From: JANQJA01 sp965267485
GTDB lineage: Bacteria > Pseudomonadota > Gammaproteobacteria > Pseudomonadales > Azotimanducaceae
DNA: 64,000 bases
Reading direction: 5' to 3'
NCBI GenBank assembly: GCA_965267485.1
Contig: OZ254080.1
Coordinates: 62,001 to 126,000, forward strand
Shown: one piece after another, positions 27,072-36,847 of the stretch
How positions within the stretch are numbered: the stretch's first letter is position 1
How the letters are laid out: each line of letters opens with the position of its first letter
Program-made: the position numbers and the translations under genes
Notes under the pieces: generated by a model
Told to the model about the DNA's origin: nothing
The model's input: the letters and a program-made list of their open reading frames with translations, nothing else
The model's database searches: none

Positions 27072-28087
27072 CCGAGCAGCACCATTTCAAACACGATCTC
27101 GACGCCCGCGGCGAGGATCCATGTGAGCGGGGGTAATAGGCCGAAGAACAGCACCCGCCGGATGTGTGCTTCGACGGGCCACTCCCAGATGTTCTTGACG
27201 CGGTCCTCGTAGTACATGAGATCCGCGGGCGTGAACTCCTTCAGCTTGTCGCCGAACTGGCTGGTGCGAACGCCAGAGAAGTCGCCCTTGAGCGCGTTGC
27301 GGATCACCGTGATCTCCATCGACTTGGCGATGGCGATTCGCGATTTGAGGGTCAGCAGCGGGTAGAACGAAATCACGATCAGCACGACCCAGACGAGTCC
27401 ACCGAGGAGCGCCGCCTCGATGACTCGCGTTTGCTGGGATGCGTAGGGCACGAGCTGCAGCAGCAACATGGCAAAAGACATCGCCACCAGGCCCACAGTG
27501 ATGAAACGAATCAGCGGGTTCGACAGTGCGTTGTTGAGTTCGGGCATCATGAGGTCGACGTCGAAGTGCCGGGCGACCCGCCGGAAAGCGACCACCTGGC
27601 GAACGCAGAAGGCGAGCAGATGAACCTGGATCACGGTGTACGCGATGATGCAGAACGCCACGGCGGCACCGCCCACGCTCAGCAGCACGCTTGGGTCGAG
27701 GGCACCATTCTGGCTGTAGCTGATCTGTGCGTAGACACGTTCGGCGCCGATGACGAGGCCGATGCCGAGCTCGATCCTCGCGGCGCGCGTGCTGGCGGCG
27801 AGTGATTCGAGGGCTTCCGGTTCGAGCTTGCCCGAGAAGACGAGCTGCTGCAGATCACGAGTCGCACCGCGGGTCAGCAGCAACAGGAACGTCAGCGCCA
27901 TCGCCAGTGCCGGAGGAAAGGCACCGGCGTCGAGTGGCATTCGCGGCACGAACGCGTTGAAGTCAAAGAACGGAATGAACGCGACCAGCACGATAAAGCC
28001 GACGCCGAACGCGGGGATCTCGGTGCGATCGATCCACTTGATCCAGGGGATGTTGATCAGCGGCGTGAATCGCTCCTGCTGCGCCAT
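27068..28087 (-). CDS. Multi-span membrane protein of unknown function
   Basis: 339 residues with about six to seven predicted membrane segments (e.g. FGVGFIVLVAFIPFF, LAMALTFLLLL, FITVGLVAMSFAMLLLQLVPY, GGLVWVVLIVISFYPLLTL, FFGLLPPLTWILAAGVEIVF). A conserved-looking cytoplasmic loop contains KEFTPADLMYYEDRVKNIWEWPVEAHIRR. I do not recognise the family. It overlaps the upstream lipoprotein gene by one base plus frame (ATGA), so the two probably act together at the inner membrane. Confidence 0.75.
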   Translation of the reverse strand: MAQQERFTPLINIPWIKWIDRTEIPAFGVGFIVLVAFIPFFDFNAFVPRMPLDAGAFPPALAMALTFLLLLTRGATRDLQQLVFSGKLEPEALESLAASTRAARIELGIGLVIGAERVYAQISYSQNGALDPSVLLSVGGAAVAFCIIAYTVIQVHLLAFCVRQVVAFRRVARHFDVDLMMPELNNALSNPLIRFITVGLVAMSFAMLLLQLVPYASQQTRVIEAALLGGLVWVVLIVISFYPLLTLKSRIAIAKSMEITVIRNALKGDFSGVRTSQFGDKLKEFTPADLMYYEDRVKNIWEWPVEAHIRRVLFFGLLPPLTWILAAGVEIVFEMVLLG

Positions 28088-28527
28088 CAGCCGTCGTTCC
28101 GTGGCACCAGTCGGTAGACGACGACTTCCGGGAAGTCCTCGTCGGCATCAAGGTCGTACTTGTCATTGAACGCCTCGGCAACTTCCTCGAGTTCGTCTTC
28201 GTCGGTGACGATGATCGCCTGGAGTTCGAAGAGTTCATCCTCGATGCGTAGTCTCACATCAGATGACCGTTCGATGCGTTGCGCCCAGCGGGCGTCGGCC
28301 CCACCGGCTGAGGCAACGTAATATTGGTTGCCGCTGACGACACCCCAGATGTTCACGCTGTACGGCCCTGAGGTCTCAAGCTGTATGACTTCTGTGTCGC
28401 CGTACGGCGCCCAGTCTTGCGGTGGCGGGCTGACTTCACCCGAGAGAGCGCGGCCGGGCAGGGGCCCCATGGGCTCGCAGGCCGCGAGCAGCGCCGCGAC
28501 CATCACCACGCAGAGTGTCCGCCTCAT
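28087..28527 (-). CDS. Small lipoprotein of unknown function
   Basis: 146 residues, lipobox L-A-A-C (Cys16). The mature domain has SGPYSVNIWGVVSGNQYYVASAGGADARWAQRI, then an acidic C-terminus (DEDELEEVAEAFNDKYDLDADED). The central segment resembles DUF2255-like or nitroreductase-type flavin-binding beta sheets, but the similarity is too loose to name. Coupled to the downstream membrane protein gene. Confidence 0.65.
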   Translation of the reverse strand: MRRTLCVVMVAALLAACEPMGPLPGRALSGEVSPPPQDWAPYGDTEVIQLETSGPYSVNIWGVVSGNQYYVASAGGADARWAQRIERSSDVRLRIEDELFELQAIIVTDEDELEEVAEAFNDKYDLDADEDFPEVVVYRLVPRNDG

Positions 28528-28571
28528 GTCTTCCCCCTTCTGCCTTTGTGTATCAGTCTAGCACCTGACCC

Positions 28572-29351
28572 TCAGTTGCGCCGTTTGAGCAACGCCTTCA
28601 CTTCCTGCAACTCGGCATACAGCTCTTCATTGGTGACCGGATGGGCACGGCGGTCGGCGGCCGCATGCTCTTCTTCCAGCACATTCACCACAATGCCGAT
28701 CACCATATTCAAAAAGGCAAACGCCGTCAGGAAGATGAACGACAGATAGAACAGCCAGCTCCAGCCGTGGACGGCCATCGTCTCGTACATCACGTCGGTC
28801 CAGTCCTCGAACGTCATGACGCGGAACAGCGTCAGCATCGACACGGCGATGTCACCCCACAGTACGGGGTTCACGCTGCTGAACACCATCGAGCCGAACG
28901 CGCCGTAGATGTAGAAGATGATGAACATGAGCGCCATCACGTAGCCGAGCCGCGGCATCGCCTTCAGCAGCGACGTGAGCAGGATGCGCAGCTCCGGCAC
29001 GAAGCTGACCATCCGCAACACGCGGAAGACCCGCACCAGTCGCGCGACGAGGGCCGTATCGGAGTTGTCGATCGGAATGAGGCTGACGGTGACGATCAGC
29101 GTATCGAACAGGTTCCAGGGGTCGGTAAAGAATTTGCGCTTCGGATGGCAGGCGATGAATCGAAGCGAGATCTCGACGAGGAAGATCAGCGTGATCATGA
29201 CATCGAGCACCTCGATAGCCGTCAGCACCCCGGCGGGAACAGCGTAGGTCTTGACGCCGACGAGAAGTGCCGAGGCGATGATCACGATCATGATGAACGT
29301 CTCGAACGCCTTGTTGCTTTGAATCGCGTGGATACGATCTTGCCAGTTCAT
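28572..29351 (-). CDS. NaChBac-type voltage-gated cation channel
   Basis: 259 residues from ATG 29351: six membrane segments of a single-domain voltage-gated channel. S4 carries regularly spaced arginines (about 104-113, ARLVRVFRVLRM). The pore filter reads T-F-E-D-W-T-D at 180-186. NaChBac/NavAb filters read T-L-E-S-W-(A/S), and the engineered Ca2+-selective CavAb reads T-L-D-D-W-S-D, so this one has an extra two acidic residues and may conduct Ca2+. After S6 (FLNMVIGIVVNVL) comes a short coiled-coil-like tail (NEELYAELQEVKALLKRR), typical of tetrameric bacterial channels. In-frame codons up to 29414 precede the chosen start. Confidence 0.9.
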   Translation of the reverse strand: MNWQDRIHAIQSNKAFETFIMIVIIASALLVGVKTYAVPAGVLTAIEVLDVMITLIFLVEISLRFIACHPKRKFFTDPWNLFDTLIVTVSLIPIDNSDTALVARLVRVFRVLRMVSFVPELRILLTSLLKAMPRLGYVMALMFIIFYIYGAFGSMVFSSVNPVLWGDIAVSMLTLFRVMTFEDWTDVMYETMAVHGWSWLFYLSFIFLTAFAFLNMVIGIVVNVLEEEHAAADRRAHPVTNEELYAELQEVKALLKRRN

Positions 29352-29422
29352 GGATTGATACCCGGTGACGCAGATGAAAGAGGCGGAATTATAGCCATGG
29401 TTCTGGTGATACACTTCGGCTC

Positions 29423-30154
29423 ATGTCCACTCATCGCAACGATATCTACGGCGCCGACAATGACGCCACCGACGCGGACAATCCCGCGATTCCGGCCGCG
29501 ACTGTTGTCCTGCTTCGGGACGGGGAGGGCGGCGTCGAGACGCTGATGCTGCATCGAACGTCGAAGGTGCACTTCGGTGGCATGTGGGTCTTTCCCGGCG
29601 GCAGAATCGACGAGGCCGACCACCGCGGCACCGATGGCGTGATCGATCGGGCGGCGCGGGCCGCGGCGGCACGTGAGACCCTCGAGGAAACCGGTCTCGT
29701 GGTGCAGCCTGACGAGTTCGCGTGGTTCGCGCACTGGACGCCGCCGCCTTCGACGCCGCGTCGGTACGCGACCTGGTTCTTTGCGACCGCGCTCGAAGCC
29801 GATGAAGACGTCACGGTCGACGGTCACGAAATCCAGGACCATCAGTGGATTCACCCGACCGAGATGATCGACCGCCATGCCCGCGGCGAGGTGGACCTCG
29901 CCCCGCCGACATGGATCACGCTCTACCACCTGTCGCGTTATGCCCCGGCCAGCGAGGTCATGACGCGGCTCCGGGCCATTCCGCACCGTCGCTACGAGAC
30001 GAGAATTGCGAGGCGGCACGATGGCGTGCGCGTCGCGATGTGGCACGGCGATGCGGGATACGAGTCGAGCGATGCCAATCTCGACGGTGATCGCCATCGG
30101 CTCGTGCTGGCAGAAGACGGATTCGTGTTCGAGAACACCGTCGCCGAATACTGA
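29423..30154 (+). CDS. NUDIX hydrolase
   Basis: 243 residues. The Nudix box is split by an insertion: GGRIDEADHRG ... AAARETLEETGL, with the catalytic R-E-T-L-E-E-T-G intact. Such insertions occur in the NUDT7/NUDT19-like group that acts on CoA or related diphosphates. N-terminal residues 1-25 are probably unstructured. Cytoplasmic hydrolase of nucleoside diphosphate-X or CoA-type substrates. It lies 21 bp ahead of an esterase gene on the same strand and diverges from the channel gene, leaving a short shared promoter region. Confidence 0.88.
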   Translation: MSTHRNDIYGADNDATDADNPAIPAATVVLLRDGEGGVETLMLHRTSKVHFGGMWVFPGGRIDEADHRGTDGVIDRAARAAAARETLEETGLVVQPDEFAWFAHWTPPPSTPRRYATWFFATALEADEDVTVDGHEIQDHQWIHPTEMIDRHARGEVDLAPPTWITLYHLSRYAPASEVMTRLRAIPHRRYETRIARRHDGVRVAMWHGDAGYESSDANLDGDRHRLVLAEDGFVFENTVAEY

Positions 30155-30175
30155 TCGAAACCCAAGGGAGACCCG

Positions 30176-31117
30176 ATGGAAATCAAGCTTGATCCTGAAC
30201 TGCAGGCCGTTGTCGATGCGGCGCTGAATCCCGATGCGCCGCACGGTGCCGACATTCCGCTCGAAATGCTGCGGGCAGGCTACGTGATGCTGAGCCAGGC
30301 ACAGGGGCTCGCCGACATCGCCTGCACGTCGATTGAGGACATGACCATACCGGGGCCTGCGGGTGATATCGGCGCGAGGCGGTATATCCCTGCCGACGCG
30401 CCTGCTGCACCGATGCCGGCGCTGATCTTCATTCACGGCGGCGGCTTCATGATCGGCGATCTCGACAGTCACGACAGCGTCTGCCGGCAGCTTGCAAACA
30501 GCGCCGCCTGCCAGGTCATCGCCATCGACTACCGGCTGGCGCCTGAACACCCGTTCCCCGCCGCGGCCGATGACGCCATCGCGGCGGCGAACTGGATCTG
30601 TGACAACGCGGCGTCACTCGACATCGACCCGGCCCGAATCGCGGTTGGGGGTGACAGCGCTGGCGGCAACCTGTCTGCGGTCGTGTCCAATGAGCTCGGT
30701 CGCGACCGATTGAAGTTCCAGCTCCTGATCTATCCGGCGACCGATCGTACGACCGAAACCGAGTCGATGAGCGTCCTGAAGAAGGCGGGCGTGACGCTCG
30801 ATGAAAAGATTCTCGACTACTTCAACAAGAACTACTTCGGCGACGTCGAGGCTGATCCGGCCGACCCGAGAATCTCACCGGCAAAGTCGGATCGATTGGC
30901 CAGCGCGCCTCCCGCGCACGTGGTCACGGCCGAATACGATCCGCTGCGCGATGAGGGCAGGGCCTATGCAGAACTGCTCGAGGCTGCGGGCGTGAGGGTG
31001 AGCTACAAGTGCTACGACGGCCTCATGCACAACTTCATCCAGCAGACAGCCGTGGTGAAATCGGCGCGGCAGGCGGTCGAAGACATGGCGGCCATGCTCA
31101 AGGCCGCGCTGTCGTAA
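30176..31117 (+). CDS. HSL-family alpha/beta hydrolase
   Basis: 313 residues. Hormone-sensitive-lipase-type motifs: oxyanion H-G-G-G at 87-90 (FIHGGGFMIGD), nucleophile G-D-S-A-G-G with Ser161, acid in EYDPLRDEG and His in YDGLMHNF. Cytoplasmic esterase on short acyl esters, substrate unknown. A good Shine-Dalgarno (AGGGAG, 6 bases upstream) fixes the start. Likely co-transcribed with the NUDIX gene. Confidence 0.92.
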   Translation: MEIKLDPELQAVVDAALNPDAPHGADIPLEMLRAGYVMLSQAQGLADIACTSIEDMTIPGPAGDIGARRYIPADAPAAPMPALIFIHGGGFMIGDLDSHDSVCRQLANSAACQVIAIDYRLAPEHPFPAAADDAIAAANWICDNAASLDIDPARIAVGGDSAGGNLSAVVSNELGRDRLKFQLLIYPATDRTTETESMSVLKKAGVTLDEKILDYFNKNYFGDVEADPADPRISPAKSDRLASAPPAHVVTAEYDPLRDEGRAYAELLEAAGVRVSYKCYDGLMHNFIQQTAVVKSARQAVEDMAAMLKAALS

Positions 31118-31193
31118 TCGGGTGGTGCGCTGGCGCGGCATCCGCTGCGCCAGCCGCGGCTGATCCGATTGCCGGTATCGCCGGTATGTCCCG

Positions 31194-32219
31194 GTGATGA
31201 CCCCGATGAACAGCCACCCCTCGGCGTGGATGGAAGTCCGGCCGGAGGGCCTCTACTGCCGTCCCGCCGACCTTTTCATTGACCCGGTCAAACCGGTCCC
31301 GCGTGCCGTCGTGACGCACGGCCACGCCGATCACGCGCGGGCCGGGCATGGGACGGTGTATGCGACGCCGGGGACGCTTGCAATCATGCGATGCCGCTTT
31401 GGCGACGATCACGCAGGCGAGCAGGTCGCGCTGGAGTATCACGAGACGGTCGCTGTCGGTCGTGCCGAGCTCTCGCTTACGCCCGCCGGCCATATCCTCG
31501 GCAGCGCGCAGGCGGTACTGGAATGCGATACGCGTATCGTCATCTCGGGTGACTACAAGCGCAGTCCTGACCCGACCTGCGCGCCCTTCGAGCCGGTTCC
31601 CTGTGATGTGTTCGTCACCGAGGCGACATTCGGCCTGCCGGTGTTCCGTCATCCGCCGATCGAGGAGGAGATGGGTCGCCTGCTTGCGTCGGTTGCGCAG
31701 TTTCCGGAGCGCTGCCATCTGATCGGTACCTACGCGCTCGGCAAGTGCCAGCGGGTCATGCTGACGTTGCGTTCGCTCGGCTACCAGAAGCCGATCTATC
31801 TGCATGGTGCACTCGTGCGGCTCTGTGAACTCTATGAAGAACTCGGCATCGAGCTGGGTGAATGGATTGCGGTCAACGACGTGCCGGATGTTTCGACCCT
31901 TGCCGGCGAGATTGTGCTGGCGCCGCCAGCGGCAACGGCCGACCGATGGTCCCGCAAGTTCCCGGACGTACTCGCGGGCGTCGCCTCTGGCTGGATGCAG
32001 ATTCGCGCGAGGGCAAGGCAGCGGCGAGCAGAACTGCCGCTGGTGGTCTCTGACCACTGTGACTGGCGCGAACTCTTGATGACACTGCACGACGTCGGCG
32101 CGCCCGAGGTCTGGGTGACCCACGGGCGCGAAGAGGCGCTGGTGCATCAGGCAGAGCGGCTGGGCTTTCGCGCGCGGGCGCTCTCGCTGCTCGGGTACGA
32201 GGAAGAGGAGACGGGTTGA
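31194..32219 (+). CDS. Ligase-associated DNA exonuclease (MBL fold)
   Basis: About 340 residues. Metallo-beta-lactamase/beta-CASP-type motif H-G-H-A-D-H (about 42-47) with the later HILGSAQAVLE and YALGKCQRVML segments characteristic of the ligase-associated SNM1-like exonuclease group. In other bacteria this gene sits with an ATP-dependent DNA ligase, a Lhr-type helicase and the PdeM endonuclease in a DNA-repair operon. Here the ligase follows directly (TGATG overlap), but no helicase or PdeM gene is in the window. Start codons GTG 31194, ATG 31197 and ATG 31206 are all possible; none has a clear ribosome site. Confidence 0.92.
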   Translation: MMTPMNSHPSAWMEVRPEGLYCRPADLFIDPVKPVPRAVVTHGHADHARAGHGTVYATPGTLAIMRCRFGDDHAGEQVALEYHETVAVGRAELSLTPAGHILGSAQAVLECDTRIVISGDYKRSPDPTCAPFEPVPCDVFVTEATFGLPVFRHPPIEEEMGRLLASVAQFPERCHLIGTYALGKCQRVMLTLRSLGYQKPIYLHGALVRLCELYEELGIELGEWIAVNDVPDVSTLAGEIVLAPPAATADRWSRKFPDVLAGVASGWMQIRARARQRRAELPLVVSDHCDWRELLMTLHDVGAPEVWVTHGREEALVHQAERLGFRARALSLLGYEEEETG

Positions 32220-33796
32220 TGGAGCGATTCGCCGCGCTGCTGAACCGTCTCTATTTCACGTCGGGGACCAACGCCCGAAGCCGGCTGCTGCGCGACTATC
32301 TTGCCGAAACCCCCGACCCGGATCGTGGCTGGGCGGTGGCAGCGATCGGCGGCACGCTGTCGTTTGATCTCTTCAAGCGCAACCTGATCCGGAAGCTGAT
32401 CGAGGAGCACGTCGATCCGTTCCTGTTCGGCCTGAGCTATGACTACGTGGGTGAGCTGAGTGAGACCGTTGCGCATCTCTGGCCGGGCCGTGCGGCGACG
32501 GGCGATCTGCCGCCGCTTGCCGAGGTTGTCGACACGTTCAGGTCGGCCTCCGCGGATGAGGCGCGGGCGTATCTCGCATCAATGCTCGACCGGATGACGC
32601 CCCCGCAGCGGTGGGCCCTGTTGAAGCTCGGCACGCGCGGGCTGCGCGTGGGCATGTCGGCGCGCGCTCTGAAGCGCGTGCTCGCGGAGTACGGGGACGT
32701 CGGGATCGATGAGATCGAACGCCTCTGGCATGGTCTCGAGCCGCCTTATGAATCACTCCTGACGTGGCTCGATGGCAACGGCGAGAAGCCTGACGTCAGT
32801 GGCAGCCTCGTCTTTCACCCGGTCATGCTGTCGCATCCTGCCGACGAGCGTGACATCGAATCGCTGGACCCGGGCGCCTGGCAGGCGGAATGGAAATACG
32901 ACGGCATTCGCGTTCAGCTTGTGAGTACACACCTCGGCGTCGCGCTCTTCTCGCGCACCGGCGACGACATCTCCGGCAGCTTTCCCGAAGTCGTCGAGCG
33001 TGTGGACTTTCGTGCGATCCTCGACGGGGAACTGCTCGTTCGCCGCGGAGACGAAGTGGGCGCTTTCAACGAACTGCAGCAGCGGCTCGGGCGCAAGAAA
33101 CCGCCGCGCAAGCTGATCGGTGAGTATCCCGCCGGCATCATCGCCTACGACGCGCTCGAACTGGACGGCAACCCGGTGACCTCACTCAGCCTCGTCGAGC
33201 GGCGTGCTCGGCTCGCGTCCTTTCTCGATGCGCACGGGCCGCCCGGTATCACGATGTCCGAGACACTCGACTTTCACTCTGCCGACGACCTGCACGCACT
33301 GCGGGCTCGTGCCGACCGCGGCGCCACCTACGTCGAAGGACTCATGCTGAAGCGCCGGGCGGGTCTCTATGTGCCGGGGCGGCCGCGGGGCGAATGGTTC
33401 AAGTGGAAGCGAGCGCCCATGGTCGTGGACGCGGTGATGATGTATGCGCAGCGCGGTCACGGCAAACGGTCCTCCTACTACTCCGACTACACGTTCGGCC
33501 TTTGGGAGGGTGACACGATCCTCCCGATCGGCAAGGCGTATTCCGGCTTCACCGATGATGAGCTCCGCGAGCTCGACCGTTGGGTGCGCAACCACACCAT
33601 CGGTCGGTTCGGGCCGGTGCGCGAGGTCGAAAAGGTGCTGGTGCTCGAAGTGGCATTCGACGACGTTCATGCGTCGCGGCGCCACAAGTCAGGCCTCGCG
33701 CTGCGGTTCCCGCGCATCCACCGCATCCGCTGGGACAAGCCGGCGGCCGAGGCAGACCGGCTTTCGACGCTGAAATCGCAGATCAGGCGGGCGTAG
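32219..33796 (+). CDS. ATP-dependent DNA ligase (bacterial accessory type)
   Basis: 525 residues. N-terminal DNA-binding domain (about 1-200, RLYFTSGTNARSRLLRDYLAE), then the adenylation domain with motif I E-W-K-Y-D-G-I-R, Lys226 being the AMP-accepting lysine. Motifs III (FSRTGDDIS), IV (EGLMLKRR) and V (WFKWKR) follow, and a C-terminal OB-fold. Seals nicks using ATP in a repair role, beside the NAD-dependent LigA expected elsewhere. Its start overlaps the exonuclease stop. The usual third and fourth operon partners are absent. Confidence 0.95.
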   Translation: MERFAALLNRLYFTSGTNARSRLLRDYLAETPDPDRGWAVAAIGGTLSFDLFKRNLIRKLIEEHVDPFLFGLSYDYVGELSETVAHLWPGRAATGDLPPLAEVVDTFRSASADEARAYLASMLDRMTPPQRWALLKLGTRGLRVGMSARALKRVLAEYGDVGIDEIERLWHGLEPPYESLLTWLDGNGEKPDVSGSLVFHPVMLSHPADERDIESLDPGAWQAEWKYDGIRVQLVSTHLGVALFSRTGDDISGSFPEVVERVDFRAILDGELLVRRGDEVGAFNELQQRLGRKKPPRKLIGEYPAGIIAYDALELDGNPVTSLSLVERRARLASFLDAHGPPGITMSETLDFHSADDLHALRARADRGATYVEGLMLKRRAGLYVPGRPRGEWFKWKRAPMVVDAVMMYAQRGHGKRSSYYSDYTFGLWEGDTILPIGKAYSGFTDDELRELDRWVRNHTIGRFGPVREVEKVLVLEVAFDDVHASRRHKSGLALRFPRIHRIRWDKPAAEADRLSTLKSQIRRA

Positions 33797-33902
33797 CGCA
33801 GGGGCGAGCGCTTACTTTCGGTTACACATGCGGGGTGCGGCCAAGTGCACTGGTGTTGCGTCTTGGGTCATAATCCGGGAAAACCCTGTGTCCGGAGGCT
33901 TC

Positions 33903-36845
33903 GTGTCGCTCGAAACAGTCCTTGGGCGACTCAATACCGCAGTCATGCTGCTCGACGAGGCAGGCGGCGTGACCTATGCCAACAGTGCATGTGCACTGCT
34001 ACTGGGCGGTACGCCCGCAACGTTCCATGAGGCCTTCCCTCGTGAGGACTGGTCGCGCTTGCTCGATCGGATGCACCGGGATGTACAGCACGTGACAATG
34101 ACCCGTGCCAACGGCGACAACTTCGATGTCACGCTCACGCTGATCGAGAATGACCCGACGCAGATCGTCGCTGAATTCGCGGCGGCCAACGATCTCGGCA
34201 TTCCCGGCGAAAACATGCTGATGCGCACGCAGCGGCGCCTCGAACTCGCACAGGAGGCCGGCGGGAGCGCGTATTTCGAGTATGTGCCCGGCTGGAACCG
34301 GTTTGTGACCTCGAGCTTCGGCGCGCGCATGGTGGGATCCACCCAGACGTCCTACACCCTCGGCGATGTGCTCCAGTTTCTTGGCGATCCGGCCTATGAG
34401 GATGAGCTGGCCCGGCGATTCAACCACGCCATCGATACTGAGGGCAGTTTCGAGATGGAAGTGCCGGTCAATCATGAAGCGACGCGCGAAACCCGCTGGA
34501 TCCTGATCCGTGGCGAAATGCTCCCCGACCCTGATCACCCCGAGAACAGCAGTATGCTCGGCACGTTGCAGGATGTGACTGACCGCAAGCGCTTCGATCT
34601 CGAACTGTCGGCATCGCGGGCGCTGCTGGCCGAGGCCGAGTCGCTGTTGCAGGGATTCTCGTTCGAGTGGGACCTCACGAGCAATCGATGGAGTGTCTCT
34701 CCCAACTTTTATCGGCTCATGGAAATGGCTGAAGTGAAGCCGACGCGCAAGCTTCTGATCAGCCTCGTGGCGCCGGAAGACCGTAGTCGCGTACTGAACA
34801 CCATGCGCAGCGCACTGCGTCAAGGTAGCGAGTTCCGTGTCGAGCACGCGATGCAAACAGGTTCCGGCGCCGTGCGCCACTTTCAGCTCGTTGGCAAGGC
34901 GCTGATGGACGAGCAGGGGCAGTTCGTGCGTGTCGTTGGCGCCTCCAGTGATATCACCGAACTGAAGGAAGCGCAGCGCGCCCTCCGTGAAAGCGAGGCC
35001 AAATTTCGCGCCTTCATGGAGGCGTTTCCCGGGTTCGTTTTCATCAAGGACAACAACCACGTTTACCGGTTCGCCAGCGCCTCCCACGCGTTCCGTTCGA
35101 CGCCGGATCAATCCCCGGTGCCGGGCCAGGCCCGCGATCTCTACGGGCCGGAACTCGCCGCGATTATCGAACGCCAGGAGCAGGAAGTTCTGGCGACCGG
35201 CAAACCGCAAACGGTCCTTCGGAAAGTCGATGATGCCGAGGGTCGTTCGCGCTACCTCGAAGTGAACATCTTCCCGATTCGCCTTGAGGGGCAGACGCTG
35301 CTCGGCGGCTATGTGACAGACGAGACCGCCAGTCGGCAGTCCGACGAGGAGAAAGAGCGGCTGACCTCGGCGGTGGAACACTCCGGCGAAATGATCGTCA
35401 TCACCGATACCGACGGGAACATCGAGTACGTGAATCCGGTATTTGAACGCATCATGGGCTTTACCCGGGACGAGGTGATTGGTGGCCACAACAAGATCTG
35501 GCGCAGTGGCATGCATGATCAGTCGTTCTATGACGAGGCCTGGGAGCGCATCCAGCAGGGAGACACCTGGCAGGGCACGCTGATCAACAGGCGCAAGGAC
35601 GGCAGCCTCATTCATGAAGAAACGACGATCTCGCAGGTGCGTGACGGCAATGGCAACGTCACCGGCTACGTTGAGGTCAAACGCGACGTGACCCGCCAGC
35701 GGGAGCTCGAACAGCAGCTCGCCCAATCACAGAAGCTCGAATCCATCGGCACGCTCGCAGGCGGCGTTGCCCACGACTACAACAATGTGCTGCAGACGAT
35801 TCTCGGCAATACGGAACTGCTGCTCGATCAGTTCGGCGGAAATGCCGACCTGGCCGAGCTGGCGGAAGAGATCAAGAGTGCAGCCGAGCAGTCGGCGAGC
35901 CTGACCAGCCAGTTGCTGGCGTTCGCGCGCAAGCAGGTCATCGTGCCAAGGGCGGCCAACCTGAATATCGAGTTCGGCAGCCTCAAGAACATGCTGCAGC
36001 GGCTGATCGGCACCAACATCGAGCTGCGCTTCGAACCGCAGGAGGACCTCTGGAACATCCGCATCGACCCGTCGCAGGTGCGTCAGGTGCTGACCAACAT
36101 CCTTGTGAACGCGCGTGATGCGATCAGCGATGTCGGTGAGATTGTGGTGCGAACGTCCAACGTGCCGAAGGATCTCGGCGAGGAGTTGCCCACCGGCGCA
36201 ATGCCGGATCGTGACTTCGTGCGCATTGATATCACAGACAACGGCTGCGGCATGTCCGAGGATGAGCAGGCGCGGGCGTTCGAGCCGTTCTTCACCACCA
36301 AGCCGATGAATGAGGGCACCGGCCTTGGCCTCGCCACCGTGTATGGCATCGTCAAGCAGAACGATGGCTACGTATTCTGCGAAAGCGCACCGGATATCGG
36401 TACAACCATGACGCTCCTGTTGCCGAGGTATCTCGGTGCGGTTGAGGAAAGCGATGCGCCGAGGAGCGACACATCAGGCATGCAGCCTGTGGGCAAGCAG
36501 GTGCTCATCGTGGAGGATGATCCGGCCATCCTCAAGCTCATGGAGCGCGCGCTGTCTCTGGCGGGATACGACGTGGTTGCGACGGCAGGGCCGAAGGCTG
36601 CGCTCGAGGCCGTCGCCGGCGGTCAGCGGCCTGATCTGCTGCTGACCGATGTCATCATGCCGGGCAAGAACGGCCTGGACCTCTTCTCCGAGATTCGGGA
36701 GAAGCAGCCCGACCTTCGCGTCATTTTCATGTCCGGGTATTCGGCGGATGTCCTCGAAGGCATCGATTTCGAGCCGGAGTTCGTCCAGAAGCCCTTCCGA
36801 AAGGCCGATCTGATTGAGCGTGTGGCCCGCGTGCTCGAGGATTAG
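33903..36845 (+). CDS. Multi-PAS hybrid sensor histidine kinase with receiver
   Basis: 980 residues from GTG 33903, preceded by GGAGG 4 bases upstream. No membrane segment. The first 600 residues are a chain of about five PAS/PAC modules (e.g. YANSACALLLG, FVFIKDNNHVYRF, NIEYVNPVFERIMGFTRDEVIGGHNKIWRSG). HisKA motif G-V-A-H-D-Y-N-N with phospho-acceptor His624; ATPase boxes NARDAI, DNGCGM and GTGLGLATVYGIV; C-terminal receiver with phospho-acceptor Asp916 in LLLTDVIMPG. Cytoplasmic sensor, possibly of redox or metabolite cues. No separate response regulator is adjacent. An ATG at 33828 is in frame but lacks a ribosome site. Confidence 0.92.
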   Translation: MSLETVLGRLNTAVMLLDEAGGVTYANSACALLLGGTPATFHEAFPREDWSRLLDRMHRDVQHVTMTRANGDNFDVTLTLIENDPTQIVAEFAAANDLGIPGENMLMRTQRRLELAQEAGGSAYFEYVPGWNRFVTSSFGARMVGSTQTSYTLGDVLQFLGDPAYEDELARRFNHAIDTEGSFEMEVPVNHEATRETRWILIRGEMLPDPDHPENSSMLGTLQDVTDRKRFDLELSASRALLAEAESLLQGFSFEWDLTSNRWSVSPNFYRLMEMAEVKPTRKLLISLVAPEDRSRVLNTMRSALRQGSEFRVEHAMQTGSGAVRHFQLVGKALMDEQGQFVRVVGASSDITELKEAQRALRESEAKFRAFMEAFPGFVFIKDNNHVYRFASASHAFRSTPDQSPVPGQARDLYGPELAAIIERQEQEVLATGKPQTVLRKVDDAEGRSRYLEVNIFPIRLEGQTLLGGYVTDETASRQSDEEKERLTSAVEHSGEMIVITDTDGNIEYVNPVFERIMGFTRDEVIGGHNKIWRSGMHDQSFYDEAWERIQQGDTWQGTLINRRKDGSLIHEETTISQVRDGNGNVTGYVEVKRDVTRQRELEQQLAQSQKLESIGTLAGGVAHDYNNVLQTILGNTELLLDQFGGNADLAELAEEIKSAAEQSASLTSQLLAFARKQVIVPRAANLNIEFGSLKNMLQRLIGTNIELRFEPQEDLWNIRIDPSQVRQVLTNILVNARDAISDVGEIVVRTSNVPKDLGEELPTGAMPDRDFVRIDITDNGCGMSEDEQARAFEPFFTTKPMNEGTGLGLATVYGIVKQNDGYVFCESAPDIGTTMTLLLPRYLGAVEESDAPRSDTSGMQPVGKQVLIVEDDPAILKLMERALSLAGYDVVATAGPKAALEAVAGGQRPDLLLTDVIMPGKNGLDLFSEIREKQPDLRVIFMSGYSADVLEGIDFEPEFVQKPFRKADLIERVARVLED

Positions 36846-36847
36846 GC

